NCBI RefSeq assembly: GCF_028993575.1
Contig: NZ_CP118615.1
Location: 4,245,001 to 4,309,000 of the forward strand
Direction of reading: 5' to 3'
Length of the DNA stretch: 64,000 nt
Source: Micromonospora cathayae
Lineage (GTDB): Bacteria > Actinomycetota > Actinomycetes > Mycobacteriales > Micromonosporaceae
The translations under genes were made by a program, and so were the position numbers. The notes under the pieces are model-generated. The model saw only the letters and a program-made list of their open reading frames with translations, made no database searches and had not been told where the DNA came from. Positions 35,408 through 44,429 of this stretch are shown piece after piece (within the stretch, counting starts at the first letter, position 1; each line of letters opens with the position of its first letter).

Positions 35408-36580
35408 TCATCCTGCGGTGGGAAACTTGCCCTGTCCGCCGTAGTGCCTCCGGTATTCGGTGGGGGTGACGTTGAAGGTGCGCTTGAACAGCACCCGCAG
35501 GCGCTTCGGCGAGCAGTAGCCGACCCGGTCGGCGATCGCCTCCACCGGCAGGGACGTCTGGGCCAGCAGCAGCCGGGCGTGGTGCATCCGCACCCCGGTC
35601 AGGTAGCGCAGGAAGGTGGTGCCCAGTTCCCGCTGGAACAGGTGACTGATGTAGAAGGGGCTGACGAAGACGGCCTGGGCCACCGTGGACAGCCGGAGGT
35701 CCTCGGCGTAGTGGTCCCGGATGTACTGCTCCACGAGGGCGAGCACATGCCGCCCGGGAGCCTGCGGCGTCTGCGTCTCGATGATCCGGTCGAACAGCTG
35801 GGACAGCCAGAGCAGCAGGTAGGACCGCTCGTGGATGTCGAACATCGCCAGCAGTTCGTCGAGCGCGAACCGGTCGAAGGCGTCGACCCAGTCGGCTGAC
35901 CCGTCCGCCAACCGACGCTTGCCGGCGACGTCGAGCGCGTACATCAGCTCCGCGCCGATCCACCGCCGCAGCAGGTCGGGTGTGACCCCGTCGGTGCGGG
36001 CCACCCGATCGATCCACCGACCCAACGCCTGTACCGCGCCGGCGGCATCCCCCTCCCGGATCAGCCGGCCCAGGTCGTGCTCCACCCGTTCGGGGAGGGT
36101 GGCCGCCGCCGTACCGGACCGCCCCCGGCAGTGGTAGATCCGGTTGCCGCCGTCGACCAGCTTGCGTTCGACGGCGCGGACCGCCTCCCGGGTCGCGGTC
36201 TCCAACCGGGCCGGTCCGGCGTGCGGGTTGCTGACGCTGAGCGTCACCGACACCCCGGTCTCGTCGGTGACCCGCCGACGCAACCGGTCCGCGTAGCCGA
36301 GCGCGTCGGCCAGCAGGTGGTCGCCGGTCTCGCCGGAGAGGGTCACCACCCACGAGTCCGCCGGGACGAACGCCAGCCGCGGCTGACCGGGCAGCTCCCC
36401 GAGCAGCGCCTCGGCGATCTTGTGGGTCTGTGCGACCTGACCGGCCGCCCAGTCGTCACCCTGGGAGATCCGGCCGACCTCGAAGTCGTCGATGTCCGCC
36501 ACGACGACGACGAGCAGGCCGGACCGGGCGTCGTCGGTCATCGCGACCGGTTGGCCCAGGACGGTGCTGGGACGGAGCAT
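35408..36580 (-). CDS. AraC-family transcriptional regulator
   Basis: A 390-aa regulator. The C-terminal 100 residues are the AraC DNA-binding domain with two helix-turn-helix units: LRLSTVAQAVFVSPFYISHLFQ and LPVEAIADRVGYCSPKRLRVLF, then the conserved FNVTPTEYRR. The N-terminal 145 residues (LLVVVVADIDDFEVG, VVTLSGETGDHLLADALGYADRLR, VSVTLSVSNP) resemble a degenerate nucleotide-cyclase/GGDEF-like fold rather than the cupin of AraC itself. Such architectures occur in YesN-like sugar regulators. It is the obvious local regulator of the carbohydrate locus. GGGAGG sits 4 bases before the ATG at 36580. Confidence 0.85.
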   Translation of the reverse strand: MLRPSTVLGQPVAMTDDARSGLLVVVVADIDDFEVGRISQGDDWAAGQVAQTHKIAEALLGELPGQPRLAFVPADSWVVTLSGETGDHLLADALGYADRLRRRVTDETGVSVTLSVSNPHAGPARLETATREAVRAVERKLVDGGNRIYHCRGRSGTAAATLPERVEHDLGRLIREGDAAGAVQALGRWIDRVARTDGVTPDLLRRWIGAELMYALDVAGKRRLADGSADWVDAFDRFALDELLAMFDIHERSYLLLWLSQLFDRIIETQTPQAPGRHVLALVEQYIRDHYAEDLRLSTVAQAVFVSPFYISHLFQRELGTTFLRYLTGVRMHHARLLLAQTSLPVEAIADRVGYCSPKRLRVLFKRTFNVTPTEYRRHYGGQGKFPTAG

Positions 36581-36864
36581 GGTGCCTCCCGACAGCCCCG
36601 GCCACCGGCCGGCTGCGCCGGCGTGGCGGCTCAGAAGCGGAAGCTAAGGGTCTTGCCGTTACCCTCGCACCGTCGCCAGCCCACGACCAGGTTCCGGACG
36701 CGACGAACTGCGGGACCGGCCGACACCGACCGGTTCGGTGGATCTTCCGCTGGCCGTCCGGACCAGGCGTGCTGAGCTTTTCGTGTGGGCCGCCCGGTCT
36801 GTTCACACGTGGGCCGTCGCGGTGAGGACCCGCCACCGGCCCCGTCGACGACCCGTCGGTGGTG

Positions 36865-37170
36865 TCAGGCGGCGCGCAGCACCGACCCCGGCAGCCGTCG
36901 GGGCAGGTGCTCCCCGGCGGTCCCGGCACCGGGCACGAGGTCGTCACCTGCGGCATCACCCGTACGGGCCAGGAGCATCGCCTGCTCCGCCTGGCGCAGG
37001 GCCGGGCACGGGCCGGGCTCGTCGGGGCAGGCGAGGTTGCCGCACCGGCCCGACTCGTCAGGCTGGTGGGCGCGGGCCACGTCGAACCCGAGCCGCCACA
37101 GCAGCGGATCGGTCACATCGGCGGGCAGGTCCACCTGCTCGCTCGGGCGGTTACGGGAGGCGCTCGGCAC
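36865..37170 (-). CDS. small cysteine-containing hypothetical protein
   Basis: A 101-aa protein with GTG start and AGGGG upstream. The centre reads GRCGNLACPDEPGPCPALRQ followed by a helix (AEQAMLLAR). This cysteine-spaced arrangement occurs in many short actinomycete hypotheticals and may bind a metal. The Arg/Gly-rich tail looks disordered. It is divergent from the MFS gene across a gap of 222 bases. Function unknown. Confidence 0.55.
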   Translation of the reverse strand: MPSASRNRPSEQVDLPADVTDPLLWRLGFDVARAHQPDESGRCGNLACPDEPGPCPALRQAEQAMLLARTGDAAGDDLVPGAGTAGEHLPRRLPGSVLRAA

Positions 37171-37277
37171 GGCTACCCCTTTCCTGGACAGGTACCCCTC
37201 AAGGGTTCACCAACTCCGGCCCACGCTAAACCGTCCGCGCACGTGTGCTTGATGACATTCCCGCCGGTCGGGAGCGG

Positions 37278-37308
37278 TACGATCGCGGGCATGACCTGGC
37301 GATGTTGA
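37278..37308 (+). promoter_or_regulatory. leaderless five-codon micro-ORF upstream of the MFS gene
   Basis: TACGAT (37278-37283) lies 7 bases before an ATG at 37291, which opens the peptide Met-Thr-Trp-Arg-Cys followed by TGA. It ends 84 bases before the MFS start. The -10-to-ATG spacing matches the other leaderless starts of this window, so this may be a translated leader peptide of regulatory type. Chance occurrence cannot be excluded. Confidence 0.3.
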
Positions 37309-37392
37309 TGCCGATCCGGTGACCACCGTTCCCGTGGGCCGCCGCGTACGCCGTACCTCCGGCGTCCGTGTCGTCCCCTGCGGGAAGGTCCC

Positions 37393-38865
37393 ATGCTGCC
37401 CTCTGCGTCGTCTCCCGCCCCCGCCGTCCGTCGGCTGGCGGCCGCCCTCTACGGGTACGCGTTCCTCGGGGAACTCGTCCTGCTCTATCCGTTCTTCGCG
37501 CTGCTGTTCCGCGACACCGGGCTGACCGTCGCCCAGATCTCCACCCTGTTCATGATCTGGACGGTTGCCGGCGTCGTGCTGGAGGTGCCGTCCGGCGCGC
37601 TGGCCGACACCGTCTCCCGCCGGCTGCTGCTCGTCGTGGCGCCCCTGCTCGCCGCCGCCGGGTTCGTGCTGTGGACCGCCGTCCCCTCGTACCCGGCCTT
37701 CGCCGCCGGTTTCGTGCTCTGGGGCGCCGGCGGCGCGCTGGCCTCGGGCACCCTGGAGGCGCTGGTCTGGACGGAACTGGACCGGCTCGGCGCGACCGAC
37801 CGGTACGCCCGGCTCACCGGCCGGGCCCGCACCGCCGAACTGCTCGGCGTGATGACCGCGGCGGCCCTGGCCGGGCCGGTGCTCACCGCCGGTGGACACC
37901 GGGCCGTGGGGGCGGCGAGTGTGCTCGCCTGTCTGCTCGCCGCCGTCGTGGCGACCCGGCTGCCCGAGCACCGCCCCACCCCGACCCCCGGCCCCACCTC
38001 GACTGCGGGCCCCACCTCGACCCCCGGCTTCATCCCGACCGGCGTCGTCGACACCAGCGTCACCGGCAGCACCCCGACCGGCTCCGCCCCGACCGGTGCC
38101 GCCCCGAGCAGCGCCGTGGCCGCCGGCATCGCCGCCGGTCCGTTGGCCGGGCCGGGCGGCGACCGTCCCGACCTGGGGTGGTGGGGGAGCCTGCGCGCCG
38201 GGGTGACCGAGACCCGCACCAACCCCCGGGTACGCGGTGCGGTCCTGCTCGTACCCGCCGTCGGTGCCGTGTGGGGCGCCCTCGACGAGTACACCCCACT
38301 GCTGGCGGTGGAGACCGGGGTGGCGGAGGCGACCGTGCCGCTGCTGCTCCTGCTGACCTGGGCCGGGCTGACCCTCGGTGGGCTGCTCGTGCCGGCGGCA
38401 CACCGCCTCGGCGGGTACGCCCAGCCGGTGCTGCTGACCGTCGCCGCCCTGGCGCTGGCCGGCGGGGCGGCCTCCGGACACCCGGCCGGGATGGCGCTGG
38501 TCGGGGTGGCGTTCTGCGCGTTCCAGATCGCCACCGTCCTGGTCGACGAGCGCCTGCAGGCCCGGATCACCGGGCCCAGCCGGGCGACCGTCACCTCGCT
38601 GGCCGGGATGGCCGAGAACCTGGCCACCCTGGCCACCTACGCCGGGTACGCGTGGGCGGCCACGGCGTACGGCCACCGGTGGGCGTTCGTCCTGGCCGCC
38701 GCGCCGTACCTCGTCCTGGCGGCGGCGCTGCTGTTCCGGGGCCGACGGCGCGACCAGGACTGGCCCGGTACGCAGCGGGTATGCGCCGCCCCGGGAGGCG
38801 GACGCCTGCCGGAACCGGAGGGGACATGGGAGCCGTCGTCATCGCAGTGGTCGTCGTCGCGGTGA
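37393..38865 (+). CDS. major facilitator superfamily transporter
   Basis: A 490-aa membrane protein of about 12 helices, with MFS features: ISTLFMIWTVAGVVLEVPSGALADTVSRR (loop 2-3 motif region) and a second-half equivalent. A 50-residue Pro/Thr/Ser-rich low-complexity linker (about 195-245, repeating TPGPTSTAGPTSTPG) replaces the usual short central loop between helices 6 and 7. Substrate unknown, drug-exporter-like. The C-terminal 40 codons overlap the start of the SPFH gene, so the last residues (polar, Ser-rich) may be a run-on. GGGAAGG precedes the ATG. Confidence 0.8.
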   Translation: MLPSASSPAPAVRRLAAALYGYAFLGELVLLYPFFALLFRDTGLTVAQISTLFMIWTVAGVVLEVPSGALADTVSRRLLLVVAPLLAAAGFVLWTAVPSYPAFAAGFVLWGAGGALASGTLEALVWTELDRLGATDRYARLTGRARTAELLGVMTAAALAGPVLTAGGHRAVGAASVLACLLAAVVATRLPEHRPTPTPGPTSTAGPTSTPGFIPTGVVDTSVTGSTPTGSAPTGAAPSSAVAAGIAAGPLAGPGGDRPDLGWWGSLRAGVTETRTNPRVRGAVLLVPAVGAVWGALDEYTPLLAVETGVAEATVPLLLLLTWAGLTLGGLLVPAAHRLGGYAQPVLLTVAALALAGGAASGHPAGMALVGVAFCAFQIATVLVDERLQARITGPSRATVTSLAGMAENLATLATYAGYAWAATAYGHRWAFVLAAAPYLVLAAALLFRGRRRDQDWPGTQRVCAAPGGGRLPEPEGTWEPSSSQWSSSR

Positions 38866-39713
38866 TCCTGACGATCCTGGCGATGCTGAGCGTCCGGCTG
38901 GTCCAGCAGTACCAGCGCGGCATCGTGTTCCGGTTCGGCCGGGTACTCGACCGGATCCGGCAGCCCGGCCTGCGCCTGATCGTGCCGATCGCCGACCGGA
39001 TGGTGCGGGTCAGCATGCAGACGGTCGTGATGGGCGTCCCCGCGCAGGGCGCGATCACCCGGGACAACGTCACGCTCACCGTCGACGCGGTGGTCTACTA
39101 CCGGGTGGTCGACCCGGTGAAGGCGCTGGTCAACGTGCGGGACTACCCGTCAGCCGTGCTCCAGGTGGCGCAGACCGCGCTCCGGTCGGTGATCGGCCGG
39201 GCCGACCTGGACACCGTCCTCGGCGACCGGGAACGGATCAACGCCGAGCTGAAGGCGGTGATCGACGCGCCGACCGAGAAGCCGTGGGGGCTACTGATCG
39301 AACGGGTCGAGGTCAAGGACGTGGCGCTGCCCGAGTCGATGAAACGGTCGATGTCGCGGCAGGCCGAGGCGGAACGGGAACGCCGGGCCCGGGTGATCGC
39401 GGCGGACGGGGAGTTCCAGGCGTCCCGCCGACTCGCCGACGCGTCCCGGGCGATGGCGGCTACGCCCGGGGCGTACCAGTTGCGGCTGCTCCAGACGGTG
39501 GTGGACGTGGCGGCGGAGAAGAACAGCACCCTGGTCATGCCCTTCCCGGTGGAGCTGCTGCGCTTCCTCGACCGGTTCGGTGCGACCGGTGCCGCCGGGA
39601 CCGCCGGAGCGGCCGGGCCCGGGAGTGCCGCCGGACCGGAGAGCGGCGAACCGGGTGCACCGCGTCCCGACGGCCACCGCCGGCCGCAGGAGCCGGCCCC
39701 GCGCGCACGGTGA
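38826..39713 (+). CDS. SPFH/band 7 (stomatin/HflC-like) membrane protein
   Basis: A 295-aa protein. One N-terminal helix (AVVIAVVVVAVILTILAML) is followed directly by the SPFH domain: GIVFRFGRVLDRIRQPGLRLIVPIADRMVRV, QGAITRDNVTLTVDAVVYYRVVDP, TALRSVIGRADLDTVLGDRERI. A charged coiled coil (about 175-215) and PFPVELLRFLDRF follow, then an Ala/Gly-rich tail of about 50 residues. Stomatins oligomerise into membrane rings and modulate proteins nearby. ATG at 38826 is preceded by GGAGGGG and lies inside the end of the MFS gene (40-base overlap), so the two are coupled. Confidence 0.88.
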   Translation: MGAVVIAVVVVAVILTILAMLSVRLVQQYQRGIVFRFGRVLDRIRQPGLRLIVPIADRMVRVSMQTVVMGVPAQGAITRDNVTLTVDAVVYYRVVDPVKALVNVRDYPSAVLQVAQTALRSVIGRADLDTVLGDRERINAELKAVIDAPTEKPWGLLIERVEVKDVALPESMKRSMSRQAEAERERRARVIAADGEFQASRRLADASRAMAATPGAYQLRLLQTVVDVAAEKNSTLVMPFPVELLRFLDRFGATGAAGTAGAAGPGSAAGPESGEPGAPRPDGHRRPQEPAPRAR

Positions 39714-39841
39714 ACGCCCGGTCAGCGGGGCCGGCGGACGGTGCCCTCGTCCCGGACCGGTTCGTCGCTCCCGTGCACCTCTCCGTCCGCCCCGAGGTCG
39801 AAAGGGCGCATCAGCCCGACCACCTGGTCGGCGCCGGCTGC

Positions 39842-41155
39842 TCAGGTCGACGATCGTGGGTCCGAGGGTGGTGCCGCGCCGGGGTGGGTGCGTTCGGCGA
39901 GCAGCTCCGCGACGTGCTGTAGCCGGGGGTGGTGGCGCAGGGGGCGGGCGGCGGCGAGGAACTGGTGGGTGCGTTGGTGGACGGATTCGAAGCGGTGGTC
40001 GGCGGTGAGGGCGAGTGCTTGCAGCGCGAGTTCGGCCGCGTGGTCGGGGTCGTCGGCGTGCAGGTGGGCGGTGGCCAGGTCGAGGCGGCTGAGCGCTTGC
40101 GGGCCGCGTAGTTGTGCGGTGTCGAAGGCGGCGATGGCGGTGGTGAGGTGGCCGGCGACGTTGGTGGTGTGGCCGAGGGCCAGGTATGCGGTGGCCGCGT
40201 TGGCGGCGGTCCGGGTGGGGCAGTAGGGGCCGAGGGTGAGGCTGGCGCTGACCTGCCCGGCCGACGGGTACTCGGTCAGCAGGTGGAACGCGCGGTCGAC
40301 GGCGCGGTCGACGCCGTGCCGGTCGCCGAGGCGGGCGAGCGCCCGCGCCTGGCCGTTGATCGTGAGGCGGATCCGGTGTGGGCCGGTGCCGGCGTGGCGT
40401 AGGCCGTCTTCGGCGTAGGCGAGAGCGTCGCGGTGGTTGCCGGTGTAGAAGGCGATCAGGCTCTGGGTGGCGCGGGCCCAGGCCCGGGTGTCGGGTTGCT
40501 GGGCGGCGTGGGCGAGGTCGAAGGCTTCGGCCGCGTAGGTGTGCGCGACGCGGAAGACGCGTAGGTCCAGGGTGAGCGCGGCGAGGAGCCCGGACAGGTG
40601 CGCGGCGGCGGTGTAGAGCCGGGCGCGTTGCGGTGGGTGTTGCCGGGCGGCCATCAGGTGGTCGACGTAGGCCCGCAGTGGACGCAGCCGGGCCACGAGG
40701 GTGGCCGGTGGGCAGCGTTCGTTGTCGGCGATCGCCTGCCGGACCTCGTGTTCCAGGTGGGCCAGCCGCGCGTCGTCGTCGGTGGTGCTGGTCAGCGCCG
40801 ACCGGCGGGCGGTGATGGTGTCCTCAGGCTCCCACCACACCGGTGTGTTCCCGCCGGTGAGGTTGGTGCTGCGGGGCGCAGCCGCCGGGCGGTGGTGGCG
40901 ACGGTGATGGTCCAGGTCGGCGATGCGGTCGTATTCGGCGGTCAGCACGCCACCGGTGCGTAGCACCTGGTCGCAGCGGGTCCAGAACGGCCGCTCGGGG
41001 TACTGGCGGCCGGTCTCGGTGTTCGCCACCGAGCTGCGCCCGTACTGCACCAGCCGGGCGAGCGCGTGTTGGGTGTGGCCGGCGTTCCTGCGTAGCTGGG
41101 CGAGGAGGCGGCCGAGCGCGCGGCGGGCGGTGGTTGTCTCGCCGTGGTCGCCCAT
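39842..41155 (-). CDS. XRE-family regulator with TPR-like C-terminal domain
   Basis: A 437-aa protein. The N-terminal helix-turn-helix is at about residues 8-65 (LGRLLAQLRRNAGHTQHALARL, RSSVANTETGRQYP). The remaining residues form helix pairs typical of the tetratricopeptide-like domains of such regulators (LYTAAAHLSGLLAAL, ALAYAEDGLRHAG, TAIAAFDTAQLRGPQAL, LDLATAHLHADDPDHAAELALQAL). Proteins of this build often sense a peptide or small signal. I chose the ATG at 41155 (GGGGGTGG upstream) over a GTG three codons earlier. It is divergent from the NUDIX remnant and ABC exporter. Confidence 0.8.
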   Translation of the reverse strand: MGDHGETTTARRALGRLLAQLRRNAGHTQHALARLVQYGRSSVANTETGRQYPERPFWTRCDQVLRTGGVLTAEYDRIADLDHHRRHHRPAAAPRSTNLTGGNTPVWWEPEDTITARRSALTSTTDDDARLAHLEHEVRQAIADNERCPPATLVARLRPLRAYVDHLMAARQHPPQRARLYTAAAHLSGLLAALTLDLRVFRVAHTYAAEAFDLAHAAQQPDTRAWARATQSLIAFYTGNHRDALAYAEDGLRHAGTGPHRIRLTINGQARALARLGDRHGVDRAVDRAFHLLTEYPSAGQVSASLTLGPYCPTRTAANAATAYLALGHTTNVAGHLTTAIAAFDTAQLRGPQALSRLDLATAHLHADDPDHAAELALQALALTADHRFESVHQRTHQFLAAARPLRHHPRLQHVAELLAERTHPGAAPPSDPRSST

Positions 41156-41335
41156 CGCTGCCACCCCCGGTCGCTGCGGTCACGATGAGCGAACACCATA
41201 GCTGCTGCCGGTGACACTTTCGCCTGTCGGTGACCGCCTTCGCCTTGCCGTCGACAGCGGTCGCGCGGGTCACGGTTGCGGTGTCGGCAGGTCGGGGCGG
41301 CGGCGCTGCCGAAGCTGGCCTGGTGTCGGAGTTGG

Positions 41336-41353
41336 TGTCGGAATCTGCCGACA
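41336..41353. promoter_or_regulatory. TGTCGG inverted repeat in the divergent promoter region
   Basis: TGTCGG, six bases, CCGACA. The word TGTCGG occurs at least four times between 41237 and 41359, the gap between the XRE regulator and the NUDIX remnant. The cluster is a plausible operator for the XRE protein. Confidence 0.35.
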
Positions 41354-41409
41354 ATGTCGGCGCACGGCGCTGCGGGCGTGTCGCCCCGACCCCGTCCTAC
41401 GGTCCCTGC

Positions 41410-41730
41410 ATGCCCTCCGAACGCCGCGACGTCACCGCCGAGCTGCCCGGTAAGCGGATGGCCGCCGGGCTGCTGATCACTGACGCGGACGAGCGGGTTC
41501 CGCTGGTCGAACCGGTCTGCAAGGCGGAGTGGGAGGTCGGCGGCACTCTCGACGCCGGCGCGACGAAGCGGATCGTGGTGCCGCGGGGAGAGTCGACGGG
41601 CTGGGCGTGGGCCGACCCGCTACCGACCGCCCGGCGGTTACCGCCGCTGCTGGCCCGCCGTGTCGCCGAAGCGCTGTGCGCCCGCGCTGACGGGTGCTGC
41701 CACCTCGAAGTCGGCGTCCGGGTCACCTGA
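41410..41730 (+). pseudogene. NUDIX hydrolase remnant lacking the Nudix box
   Basis: The 106-aa product starts like actinobacterial NUDIX proteins (RKRMAAGLLITDADERVPLVEP, KAEWEVGG) and ends like them (ESTGWAWADPLPTARRLPPLLARRVAEAL). The segment between, which should contain the GX5EX7REUXEEXGU box, is missing. The junction reads VGGTLDAGATKRIVVP, and about 60 codons appear deleted in frame. Usual length is about 160 aa. It cannot have pyrophosphohydrolase activity. A TACGGT hexamer 6 bases before the ATG suggests it is still transcribed without a leader. It could serve another role, but decay is the simplest reading. Confidence 0.6.
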
Positions 41731-41829
41731 CCGCAGAGCACCCGGGGGCGTCTGCGCGCCCTCGCCGGCCTCCATCGACACACCACCATCCGCCGTAGTT
41801 CACCCTGCTCACCTTCGGGAGGTACCGCC

Positions 41830-43797
41830 ATGCCCACAACCGACCCCGACCGTGCACCCGCCCGTCCCGGACCTTCGCAGCGGGATTCGGTGCTGCCGGA
41901 GCTGCGGGAGGTGTGGTGGGAGACCGGTGTGCGGGCGCGGGCGCAGGCCGGCCTGTTCGCCGTCTTCTCCGAACTGCCCCGGCTGGTCGGGGCCGCGCTC
42001 GTGGTGAGCTGGCGTGCCGACCGGGTCCGGACGTCGGTCGTGGCGGCGACGACGGTGGGCGCGGGGGTGATGTCGGCGTTCGGGCTCCTCGCGGCCCAGC
42101 GGGTGCTGGTGGAGTTGTTCGCCGGCGGGCCGACCGCCGACAAGGTGCTGGCCGCGCTGCCCGCCCTGGTCGCGTTGGCGGCGGTGACCGCGTTGCGCGC
42201 CGGCATGGCCACCGCGATGGGGTACGCGCAGAACGGCCTGACCCCGAAGGTGGACCGGGAGGTCGAACGGGGTCTGTTCGAGGTGACCACGGCGGTGCGG
42301 TTGGAGGCGTTCGACGCCGACGCGTTCGCCGACGACATGGAACGCGCCTCCCGCGGCGCGGACTCCACCACCGGGCTGGTGCAGGCGTCGATGAACCTGC
42401 TCGCCGGTCTCGCCGGGGTCCTCGCCGTCGCGGTCGCCGTCGTGGTGATCCACCCACTGCTGCTGCCCGCACTGCTGGTGGCGACCGTGCCGAACGGATG
42501 GGCGTCGCTGCGCGCCGGACACCTGCGCTACCAGACGTACGCCGCCGGGTCGGTACGCCGTCGACGGTTGTGGCTGCTGCACCGGTTGATGGCCGAACGT
42601 GACTCCGCCCCCGAACTGCGTTCCTACGGGCTGCGTGGGTTCCTGCTCGATCAGTACGACCGGGTCATGGCCGTCGAGACCGGTATCCAACTCGCGCTGG
42701 CCCGCAGGGTCACCACGACCACCACCGTGGGCGCGATGATCGGCGGCGTGGCGACCGCCGTGGTCTACGTCCTGCTCGGTCTGCTGCTCATCGACGGTCA
42801 GATTCCCCTCGCCGCCGCCGCGACCTGTGTCATCGCCGTGCAAACCGCGCAACGTTCCCTGTCCGTGGTCACCTTCCAGGTCGACCGGGTCTACACCGAG
42901 GGGCAGCACTTCCGCGACTACACCGGCTTCATGACCCGCGCCGCCGACTACCTGCCACCGCACACCGGCCCGGCTGCCCAGGCGCCGGCCACGGACCGGC
43001 TGGAGGAGATCACCGTCGACGCGGTGAGCCTGCGCTACCCCGACCGTGACACCGCCGCCGTCGACCAGGTCACCCTTACCATCGAGGCGGGACAGACGGT
43101 GGCGTTCGTCGGGGAGAACGGCTCCGGCAAGTCCACCCTCGCCACCATGATCGCCACTCTGCGTACCCCCACCGACGGCACCATCCACTACAACGGGCGG
43201 CCTTTGCAGGAGTGGGACACCGACGCGCTGCGGGCGCGGATCGGGGTCGTGACGCAGGAGTACCACAAGTGGCCGTTCACCGCCGCCACGAACATCGCCG
43301 TCGGCGACATCGCCACCACCGCCGAGCAGACCCGGATCGAGTCCGCCGCCGCCCGCGCCGTCGCCCACGACATGATCGCCGAGCTGCCCCACGGGTACGA
43401 GACGCTGCTCGACCGTACGTTCGCCGGCGGGCAGGACCTCTCCGGCGGTCAGTGGCAGCGCATCACCGCCGCCCGCGGTTTCCTCCGCGACGCCGATGTG
43501 CTGATCATGGACGAGCCGTCCTCCGCCCTCGACCCGCGCGCCGAGAACGCCCTGTTCCAGGCCATCCGGGACCGGCAGGGGCGTGGCATCACGATCCTGA
43601 TCACCCACCGGCTGGCCAACGTCCGCCACGCCGACCGCATCTTCGTCCTGCACCACGGCCGTCTCGTCGAGTCCGGTACCCACGACCAGCTCATGAGCGC
43701 CGACGGACGGTACGCCGAGCTGTTCACCCTCCAGGCCGCCGGCTACGACACCACCGCGCCTGGCACGACGGTGCCCCGACAGATCGCCACCGCCTGA
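41830..43797 (+). CDS. ABC transporter with fused permease and ATPase
   Basis: A 655-aa half-transporter. The N-terminal 350 residues hold an ABC_membrane-type exporter domain with about six helices (SVVAATTVGAGVMSAFGLLA, VLAVAVAVVVIHPLLLPALLVA, VGAMIGGVATAVVYVLLGLLL). The nucleotide-binding domain has Walker A GENGSGKST at about 428, Q-loop VTQEYHKW, signature DLSGGQWQR at about 536, Walker B VLIMDEPSSALDP and H-loop ITHRLANV. It exports an unknown substrate, possibly a peptide. It follows the NUDIX remnant by 100 bases and overlaps the next ORF. It probably forms a homodimer. Confidence 0.9.
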   Translation: MPTTDPDRAPARPGPSQRDSVLPELREVWWETGVRARAQAGLFAVFSELPRLVGAALVVSWRADRVRTSVVAATTVGAGVMSAFGLLAAQRVLVELFAGGPTADKVLAALPALVALAAVTALRAGMATAMGYAQNGLTPKVDREVERGLFEVTTAVRLEAFDADAFADDMERASRGADSTTGLVQASMNLLAGLAGVLAVAVAVVVIHPLLLPALLVATVPNGWASLRAGHLRYQTYAAGSVRRRRLWLLHRLMAERDSAPELRSYGLRGFLLDQYDRVMAVETGIQLALARRVTTTTTVGAMIGGVATAVVYVLLGLLLIDGQIPLAAAATCVIAVQTAQRSLSVVTFQVDRVYTEGQHFRDYTGFMTRAADYLPPHTGPAAQAPATDRLEEITVDAVSLRYPDRDTAAVDQVTLTIEAGQTVAFVGENGSGKSTLATMIATLRTPTDGTIHYNGRPLQEWDTDALRARIGVVTQEYHKWPFTAATNIAVGDIATTAEQTRIESAAARAVAHDMIAELPHGYETLLDRTFAGGQDLSGGQWQRITAARGFLRDADVLIMDEPSSALDPRAENALFQAIRDRQGRGITILITHRLANVRHADRIFVLHHGRLVESGTHDQLMSADGRYAELFTLQAAGYDTTAPGTTVPRQIATA

Positions 43798-43808
43798 TGG
43801 AGCAGGCC

Positions 43809-44429
43809 ATGACGACGTCGAACCCCCCGAAGCCCGTACCTCCGACGCTGGTGGTCATCAGGGGGAACTCCGGCAGCGGAAAGACCACGGCCGCCCGCGA
43901 GGCCCGCCGTCGCTTCGGACGCGGTGCGGCTCTGCTGGAGCAGGACTACCTGCGCAGAATCGTGCTCCGGGAACACGACAGCGCCCACATCCAGCCGGTC
44001 GCCCCGACGTTCATCACCGCGACCGCGCGCACCGCCCTCGACCTCGGCTACCACGTCATCCTCGAAGGCATCCTGCACACCGGACGCTACGCCACCGTGC
44101 TGCACCAGCTCATCGACAACCATCCCGGACCGGCCGCCGTGTTCTACCTGGACGTGTCCTTCGACGAGACCGTCCGCCGCCACCTCGACCGCGACGAGCC
44201 GATCCCGGTCACCCCCGACGAGATGCGTACCTGGTACACCCACCGCGACCTGCTCGACATCCCCGGAGAAATCGTCATTGCCGAAACCAGCACCGTCGAG
44301 CAGACGGTCTCCACGATCCTGCACGCCAGCGGCCTCACCAACGCCGCAGCGCAGACGCCCTGCCCAGAACGGTGCTCGCAGTGCGCCCGCACAGCCCACC
44401 AGACGACCGCCGCAACGGTGGCTCCTTGA
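43809..44429 (+). CDS. P-loop kinase (AAA/zeta-toxin-like)
   Basis: A 206-aa protein with Walker A GNSGSGKT at 19-26, a likely lid and phosphate-acceptor region (LLEQDYLRRIVLREHD), the helix TARTALDLGYHVILEGILH with the Walker-B-like acidic residue, and YLDVSFDETVRRHL. It resembles small kinases of the AAA_33 group and the zeta toxin/chloramphenicol phosphotransferase group. The C-terminus is Cys/Thr-rich. It is coupled to the ABC transporter; an ATG at 43797 overlapping its stop is possible, but GGAG favours 43809. Substrate unknown. Confidence 0.78.
   Translation: MTTSNPPKPVPPTLVVIRGNSGSGKTTAAREARRRFGRGAALLEQDYLRRIVLREHDSAHIQPVAPTFITATARTALDLGYHVILEGILHTGRYATVLHQLIDNHPGPAAVFYLDVSFDETVRRHLDRDEPIPVTPDEMRTWYTHRDLLDIPGEIVIAETSTVEQTVSTILHASGLTNAAAQTPCPERCSQCARTAHQTTAATVAP

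Noticed and set aside
41809..43683. Minus-strand frame opposite the ABC transporter
   Set aside because: Antisense to complete Walker and signature motifs; no protein features.
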